Part shown: in pieces, positions 1-4,005 of the stretch
Layout: every line of letters starts with the position of its first letter
Position numbering within the stretch: position 1 is the first letter of the stretch
Assembly: GCA_025061245.1 (NCBI GenBank)
Contig: JANZKD010000293.1
Location: forward strand, 1 to 6,015
Direction of reading: 5' to 3'
DNA: 6,015 bases
Origin: Candidatus Culexmicrobium profundum
GTDB lineage: Archaea > Thermoproteota > Methanomethylicia > Culexarchaeales > Culexmicrobiaceae
The notes under the pieces: model-generated
Told to the model about the DNA's origin: nothing
Database searches by the model: none
Seen by the model: the letters and a program-made list of their open reading frames with translations, nothing else
Made by a program: the position numbers and the translations under genes

Positions 1-1
1 T

Positions 2-958
2 AAGCCTGGTGGAGGATTTAGGATTAATGAGACTATTCTTGATATTGTTGGGGATGGCGGCTTATTTACAACTGTTGAGGACTTATTTATTTGGGATCAA
101 AACTTCTATGAGAATAGACTTGATGGTGGGGAGAGATTAATTAAGCGTATGCTTACTGTTGGTGTTCTTAATAATGGTGGGAAACTTGACTATGCCTTTG
201 GTCTGAGGATTGGTAGTTATAGGGGTTTGAAAACTATTTGCCACTCCGGTTCATTTGCTGGTTTTAGGGCTCAGATGATTCGTTTTCCAGAATATCGATT
301 TACTGTTATTTGTCTCGCTAATTTGAGTAGCATTAATCCAACTCGACTTGCTAAGAGGGTTGCTGATATCTATTTAGCTGACATATTTAAGATTCCTCCG
401 CTTCCCAAGTTTATTGAACTTCCAGTTAAGGTAGCTAGACGGTGGGTTGGAGTTTTTAGGGGTGATGATGGCTTTGTTTGCAGAGTCTTCATTAAAGATG
501 ACCAATTATTATTGGAGTTTCTTGGAAGAAAGTTTAAGCTTAAGGCTATTGCTGAGAATCATTTTAGATCTGTAGATTCGCCCATCGATTTAGATGTAAG
601 ATTTAAAAGGGAGGATGATTTGTTACTGATGATTTTGAGGATTGATGATAGGTGGCCTGAAATTTATAGGCTTATTAAACCTGTTTCTCCTACCATTCAT
701 CAGTTGAAGGAGTATGTTGGTGAATACTTTAGTGATGAACTTAATGTAACCTATAAATTGGTGTTGGATGGCGATAAACTATACTTTAAGCATAAGAATG
801 CTCCTAGAAAGCCGCTTTCACCAACTCTTAGAGATGAATTTGTAGTTGGAGGCTTTTCTATTCAATTCATTAGGGATGATAAGGGTAAGGTTATCGGTTT
901 TACTCTTAATTCGAGGAGGGCTAGGCATCTATACTTCAACAAGTTAATGGCAAAGTGA
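2..958 (+). CDS. Serine hydrolase of the class-C beta-lactamase / D-aminopeptidase-like family, 5'-truncated by the window edge
   Basis: The reading frame is open from the first complete codon (position 2) to TGA at 956-958, giving 318 visible codons; the internal ATG at 149 is not the start. Visible residues 16-32 (VGDGGLFTTVEDLFIWD) and 81-87 (HSGSFAG, the KTG/HxG box closing the active site) are typical of the beta-lactamase-fold serine hydrolases of Pfam PF00144. The SxxK nucleophile and YxN motifs must lie upstream and cannot be checked. After the catalytic domain come two barrel-like repeats, at about residues 146-228 (opening WVGVF) and 236-316 (opening YVGEY). This resembles the catalytic-plus-two-barrel layout of D-aminopeptidases and related esterases. 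The substrate (D-amino peptide, beta-lactam or ester) and cellular location cannot be inferred from this part. The next gene begins 69 bp downstream on the same strand. Confidence 0.88.
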   Translation, partial: KPGGGFRINETILDIVGDGGLFTTVEDLFIWDQNFYENRLDGGERLIKRMLTVGVLNNGGKLDYAFGLRIGSYRGLKTICHSGSFAGFRAQMIRFPEYRFTVICLANLSSINPTRLAKRVADIYLADIFKIPPLPKFIELPVKVARRWVGVFRGDDGFVCRVFIKDDQLLLEFLGRKFKLKAIAENHFRSVDSPIDLDVRFKREDDLLLMILRIDDRWPEIYRLIKPVSPTIHQLKEYVGEYFSDELNVTYKLVLDGDKLYFKHKNAPRKPLSPTLRDEFVVGGFSIQFIRDDKGKVIGFTLNSRRARHLYFNKLMAK

Positions 959-983
959 AATTCTATTGGTTGTGAAGTCTACA

Positions 984-1000
984 TTTTTAAGTTTTAATAA
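984..1000 (+). promoter_or_regulatory. Possible archaeal TATA region for the GNAT gene
   Basis: The 69-bp gap between the hydrolase stop and the GNAT start contains an AT-rich stretch with TTTTTAAG (984-991) followed by TTTTAATAA (992-1000). Archaeal transcription usually starts about 25 bp downstream of the TATA centre, so a start near 1013-1020 is expected, leaving a short leader. That leader would contain GGGAG at 1013-1017, ten bases before the ATG at 1028, a plausible Shine-Dalgarno match. The box is not a clean consensus, so this is tentative. Confidence 0.35.
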
Positions 1001-1027
1001 CCTAATATGTATGGGAGAAATTAAATT

Positions 1028-1495
1028 ATGAGTCAGGAAATTATTGTAGTAAATTATTCCACCAGTTATTTGAGGGATTTACAGGAGATTCTGTCGGAGT
1101 ATAGGGATCCAACTGGTAGGACTTTGAGTAGAGATGAAATTGATAAAATAATTTCAAGTGCTGTAGAGGAACAGCCGGATGGAATTTTTATTGCTATATC
1201 TAGGCGAGATGTTGTTGGCTTGCTTATTGCATCTTTAAATCGATTTGGAGTGGCGTGTATTGACCATTTACAGGTAAGGAGAGATTGGACTGGTAAGAAG
1301 GTTGAATATAAGTTGATGGATAAATGTTTGAGTTGGGCTAAGAGGAAGGGTGCAAGAATAATTTATGCTAAAGTGGCTGATAACGATACTACGGCTATAG
1401 AGCTTTATAGGAAGAGTGGCTTTAAAATTTCAGGTTACATTCCAAGATATTATGGAAAGGATGTGGATGCAATTATCTTTGTAAGGCAGTTGTAG
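1028..1495 (+). CDS. GNAT-family N-acetyltransferase, RimI/Ard1-like
   Basis: This 155-residue protein has the length of a single GNAT domain and should transfer an acetyl group from acetyl-CoA to an amine, either a protein N-terminus or a small molecule. The C-terminal half matches the RimI/Ard1 pattern: strand 4 and the CoA-binding turn at about residues 78-93 (DHLQVRRDWTGKKVE), then LYRKSGFKISGYIPRYYGK (126-144), which corresponds to the family's LYxxxGFxxxGxxxxYY signature. Start ATG 1028 is supported by GGGAG ten bases upstream. The pyrophosphate-binding loop is unusual: the usual RGxGxG/A becomes TGKKVE (88-93), so only one of its glycines is kept. CoA binding may therefore be altered, although many active GNATs vary here. 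The gene has its own gap on both sides and no clear operon partner, so the acceptor cannot be named. Confidence 0.85.
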   Translation: MSQEIIVVNYSTSYLRDLQEILSEYRDPTGRTLSRDEIDKIISSAVEEQPDGIFIAISRRDVVGLLIASLNRFGVACIDHLQVRRDWTGKKVEYKLMDKCLSWAKRKGARIIYAKVADNDTTAIELYRKSGFKISGYIPRYYGKDVDAIIFVRQL

Positions 1496-1559
1496 TTAAG
1501 CTAGCTGAAATAATCTTAACTCTACTTTAACTATGATTTTAAATTAGGGGATCGGTATT

Positions 1560-1773
1560 TTATCTTAATATTCCAGTGTATACTTCCTTTGGCATTACAG
1601 CTAGGTACTTCATCAGTTTTTGAAGCCTTTCATTATTTTTGGATGCTTGTGGAATTCTTCATGTGCTTTATGCTTGTCCAGTATGTTAACATTATGTATT
1701 CTTGCTCCTTTAACATGTTCTTGAACATATTCTTCCCTACTTTAACATCAATTATTAAACTCAGTAATTTCAC
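1560..1773 (-). pseudogene. Decayed small protein gene resembling an antibiotic-biosynthesis-monooxygenase (ABM) fold protein
   Basis: The 331-bp gap between the GNAT and DDAH genes has no intact reading frame of note, but minus-strand translations join into one protein-like sequence. From GTG at 1773 one frame reads VKLLSLIIDVKVGKN, then after a short stretch MLTYWTS. A second frame takes over near 1670 and reads KAHEEFHKHPKIMKGF. At a run of five A on the minus strand (plus-strand T at 1617-1621) a third frame continues KLMKYLAVMPKEVYTGILR to TAA at 1560-1562. Each junction is repaired by adding one base. The joined sequence resembles ABM/PF03992 proteins: an N-terminal strand ending in KVxxGK, then W-x-S-x-x-A-H. 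The distance between these blocks is some 25 residues shorter than usual, suggesting an internal deletion as well. ABM-fold proteins include heme-degrading and quinone monooxygenases, but the original function is unknown. The family call is by eye; the frameshift reading is firmer than the family. Confidence 0.5.
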
Positions 1774-1815
1774 CTAACAGTTTATAGTTGGAATGGTTTA
1801 ATAAGACGTTTAGTT

Positions 1816-1823
1816 TATTTATA
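1816..1823 (-). promoter_or_regulatory. Possible TATA box upstream of the ABM-like pseudogene
   Basis: Reading the minus strand, TATAAATA lies at 1823-1816, just past the DDAH stop codon at 1827 and 43-50 bases before the pseudogene's GTG at 1773. It would place transcription start near 1795, leaving a leader of about 20 bases. No Shine-Dalgarno sequence is seen. In a T/A-rich genome such matches arise by chance, so support is weak. It may be a relic of the promoter that drove the gene before it decayed. Confidence 0.28.
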
Positions 1824-1826
1824 GAT

Positions 1827-2618
1827 TTAAAGTAGCTTGTATAATGGTAGGTTTAAGCATGTTATCCCTCCATCACATTTCCAGTATTCTGATACATTAA
1901 CTTCAATTGGCTTGTATCCTTCTTTAACCAGTTTTTCTCTTGTTTTGGGGTAGCCTAGTGGTATTATTACCTTCCTATCTCCTATGTATAGCATGTTATT
2001 TGCATAGGATTCGTTGCTTGGAATTGTTATTAACTTGAATGATTCAAAATATTTTGGATTTACTAGATGGGGGGATATTGCTATTGTTTTATTTCCTAAG
2101 TAGCTTACACCTGATAGTAAATGGAATATCTTGGTTATTGGTATTTTAATGATCTTGAGATTTGGGAAGTATTGGGTGAATTGATTTATTCCCTCCTTAT
2201 TTGTTCTTTGCGACTCTCCTATGAAGACTATTTTTTGATCTGTTACTAGGACATCTCCGCCTTCAAGTGTTCCTGGCGGCTTAATATTTTTAATTTTGAA
2301 TTTCATTCCTTCTAGAAACTTCCTTATACTTATTTCTTCTCCTCTTCTTTTTTCCTTGCCGAATCTACTTATTACTGCAGTTTTCGATTTTAAGCCTATT
2401 ATGGCTGTATCTTGGATGAAGACGCTATCTGGATAATTGTCTAGTGGTGGAAGTTCAATTACTTCAATGCCATTTTCTCTTAGAATTTTTACGTATTCTC
2501 TATGTTGTTTTATTGCTAGCTTTAAATTGACTGTTTTCTTTTGAGGATTTGTTGAGATGCATTCTCTATAATTTTTTCCTGGAGGTCTGACTATAACTGT
2601 TTCAAATAATTTGTTCAT
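1827..2618 (-). CDS. Dimethylargininase (DDAH)-like hydrolase of the arginine deiminase / amidinotransferase superfamily
   Basis: With the start at ATG 2618 the protein is 263 residues, close to the 254 of Pseudomonas aeruginosa DDAH, and begins MNKLFETVIVRPPGKN like family members; the frame runs on to an ATG at 2702, but those 28 extra residues have no counterpart. DDAH hydrolyses N-omega-methylated arginines to citrulline plus methylamines through a covalent Cys intermediate; relatives act on arginine or other guanidines. Catalytic residues are in place: Glu119 (GTLEGGD), His166 (HLLSGVSYLG) and Cys254 (DGGITC). Pocket residues Asp64, Asp70, Arg85 and Arg138 also match PaDDAH Asp60, Asp66, Arg85 and Arg132. 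PaDDAH Glu65 is replaced by Gln69 (PDSVFIQDT), so the preferred substrate may differ. An extra Cys248 sits six residues before the nucleophile. No signal peptide is seen, so it should be cytoplasmic. No Shine-Dalgarno sequence precedes the ATG; a weak TAAAATAAA lies about 21 bases upstream. No arginine-pathway neighbour is visible. Confidence 0.87.
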   Translation of the reverse strand: MNKLFETVIVRPPGKNYRECISTNPQKKTVNLKLAIKQHREYVKILRENGIEVIELPPLDNYPDSVFIQDTAIIGLKSKTAVISRFGKEKRRGEEISIRKFLEGMKFKIKNIKPPGTLEGGDVLVTDQKIVFIGESQRTNKEGINQFTQYFPNLKIIKIPITKIFHLLSGVSYLGNKTIAISPHLVNPKYFESFKLITIPSNESYANNMLYIGDRKVIIPLGYPKTREKLVKEGYKPIEVNVSEYWKCDGGITCLNLPLYKLL

Positions 2619-2676
2619 GCTTAAAGTTATTTGGTTTATTTTAGTTGAATGTTTTGGATAGCTGGGTTGATTTGTG

Positions 2677-2692
2677 GAAATATTTTTATATG
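2677..2692 (+). promoter_or_regulatory. BRE/TATA promoter of the ATPase gene, predicting a leaderless transcript
   Basis: GAAA at 2677-2680 followed by an A/T run ending TTTATATG (2685-2692) resembles an archaeal BRE plus TATA box. Its centre is about 26 bp before the A of the ATG at 2714, the usual distance from TATA to transcription start. The mRNA would therefore begin at or next to the start codon, consistent with the absence of any Shine-Dalgarno sequence. This favours start 2714 over the upstream in-frame ATGs at 2645 and 2690, which lie upstream of or inside the box. Confidence 0.6.
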
Positions 2693-2730
2693 CTAATTGC
2701 AATTAGTCTAATTATGATTAGACTAATTAG
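2693..2730. repeat. Nested palindromes with a perfect 12-bp inverted repeat centred on the ATPase start codon (candidate operator)
   Basis: AATTAGTCTAAT (2701-2712) and ATTAGACTAATT (2717-2728) are exact reverse complements separated by TATG, which contains the start codon. A second perfect palindrome, CTAATTGCAATTAG (2693-2706), overlaps the left arm, and CTAATTAG (2723-2730) is a third. The hexamer CTAATT/AATTAG thus recurs several times in 38 bp. The block begins directly after the TATA box and covers the predicted transcription start. A leaderless mRNA would lack the left arm, so a DNA operator is a better explanation than an RNA hairpin. The right arm is also coding (Ile-Arg-Leu-Ile). 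The symmetry is seen directly; the operator role is inferred. Confidence 0.6.
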
Positions 2731-3937
2731 ATTTAGTGATATTGAAAGATGGAAAAATATTGGAAGATGGGTTTTAGTTTATGGTAGGAGGAAGACTGGG
2801 AAGAGCTTCTTTATAAGGAATTTTATAGATTATGATTCATACTTCTTTGTTAGTAGGAATAGGGAAATTTTCATTGATTATGAAAAGTTGTCCTATGAAG
2901 CATTTGTGAGAGAGGTTTTTAGATTGCTGAGTGAGAGTAAAGTTGTTGTTATTGATGAGATTCAGAGATTACCTCAAGAGTTCTTTGATAGGCTGCATAA
3001 TTTTGGAGTTAAGGGAAATCTCATTGCTGTTTCATCTACAATTTGGGTTGCTAAAAGTTTACTTGGGGGAAGGTCTCCGCTTTTAGGTTTGTTTTCTGAA
3101 TTTAACTTTCAATTGATAGATGAAGCTGATATTCTAAGGAATTTAATTCAAATTATTGATGATCCAAGGAAGCTGGTTGAATATGCTGTTTTTCTTAGGG
3201 AGCCTTGGTTGGTTCCACTTTTTGAGAAGGCGGCTGACTTTATGTCTGCTTTAGCTAGTAATATTCGATTTTCAATTCCTGCTTTGGTTGGAGAAATATT
3301 TTTAGAGGAAGATAGAACTTTCACTTCAGTTTATGAAGGAATTTTGAAGGCTGTAGCTAATGGTAAGAGAGTGTCAACAGAAATAACTAATACCTTATTT
3401 TCATTGAAACTAATTCCTATGCAGAATCCAAGTTTAGTGCATCCTTATCTTAAAATTTTGACGCAAATTGGATTACTTGACAAAGTAAAGGTTTATGGTA
3501 AGCGTAAATACTATTATTATCATACTTCTCCTCTGACTGATCTATATTATTATGCTGATTCAAAGTATGGTATTTCAGAGAGAGATGTACCTGAAGATCA
3601 GATGAGAAAAATCTTAGAATTAAAAATACCATTCTATGTAGAACATTTTTTTGCTAAACTTTTAGCAAGAACTTTTGGATTATGGAGGGAAATATTGGTT
3701 ACAAGAGAATTTGAAGTGGATATTGCTCTAACTGATTTTAAAAGACTTAAGGTGGTTGGAGAGGTTAAGTGGAAGAATTATATTGATAGACGTGAAATTA
3801 ATGATATTGAAGATGTTTTAAGCAAATTTAATTGTAAGAGAATGTTAATAGTTCCTGAGGAGGATGTTATCGAAAAATTTCCGGAAAAAGTGGAGGTTTG
3901 GGATGTACATAGGATTATTAAAGAATTGCTCCTTTAA
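2714..3937 (+). CDS. Archaeal AAA+/STAND-like ATPase (PF01637 type) with C-terminal DUF234 / PD-(D/E)XK-like domain
   Basis: The start at ATG 2714 gives 407 residues beginning MIRLIRFSDIERW, which leads straight into the P-loop as family members do. Walker A is GRRKTGKS (24-31), Walker B VVVIDEIQRLP (77-87), and a sensor-1-like strand LIAVSST lies at 103-109. The usual arginine-bearing SPLxGR segment reads SPLLGL (121-126). A winged-helix-like middle region follows at about 215-285. The C-terminus carries FEVDIAL (333-339) and GEVKWKN (349-355), the D...ExK arrangement (Asp336, Glu350, Lys352) of PD-(D/E)XK nuclease-fold domains found in DUF234. The protein is soluble, with no membrane segment. 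Such ATPases are abundant in archaea and of unknown function; mobile-element, nucleic-acid or defence roles have been suggested, none shown here. It is divergent from the DDAH gene (95-bp gap) and convergent with the surface-protein gene (68-bp gap, no clear terminator). The palindrome at its start suggests repression. Confidence 0.88.
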   Translation: MIRLIRFSDIERWKNIGRWVLVYGRRKTGKSFFIRNFIDYDSYFFVSRNREIFIDYEKLSYEAFVREVFRLLSESKVVVIDEIQRLPQEFFDRLHNFGVKGNLIAVSSTIWVAKSLLGGRSPLLGLFSEFNFQLIDEADILRNLIQIIDDPRKLVEYAVFLREPWLVPLFEKAADFMSALASNIRFSIPALVGEIFLEEDRTFTSVYEGILKAVANGKRVSTEITNTLFSLKLIPMQNPSLVHPYLKILTQIGLLDKVKVYGKRKYYYYHTSPLTDLYYYADSKYGISERDVPEDQMRKILELKIPFYVEHFFAKLLARTFGLWREILVTREFEVDIALTDFKRLKVVGEVKWKNYIDRREINDIEDVLSKFNCKRMLIVPEEDVIEKFPEKVEVWDVHRIIKELLL

Positions 3938-4005
3938 GGTAACTCTCCTTTCAGTTTCTGGGCATGTTTTCGTATAGTTTCGTCGAACATAAAATGCTAA
4001 TAATC

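Noticed and set aside
1495..1520. GTTAAG...CTTAAC inverted repeat after the GNAT stop as a terminator
   Set aside because: The stem is only 6 bp with a 14-base loop and no solid T-run follows, so chance is as likely in this AT-rich sequence.
1617..1624. Programmed -1 frameshift at the A-run in the ABM-like remnant
   Set aside because: The site reads C AAA AAC on the minus strand, which is not a proper slippery heptamer, and a second frameshift and a deletion in the same gene point to decay instead.
1589..1777. Plus-strand 62-codon open frame rich in Phe and Met
   Set aside because: It lies antisense to the ABM-like remnant and has no promoter or ribosome binding site. Its Phe/Met/Leu-rich content is what the complement of an A-rich Lys/Glu/His-coding stretch would give.
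2619..2702. N-terminal extension of the DDAH-like protein to an ATG at 2702
   Set aside because: The 28 extra residues match nothing in the family, overlap the ATPase TATA box and palindromes, and precede a methionine where homology begins.
2645..2713. N-terminal extension of the ATPase to an ATG at 2645
   Set aside because: The TATA box at 2685-2692 lies inside this stretch and predicts transcription from about 2714. The extra residues are unlike the usual family N-terminus.
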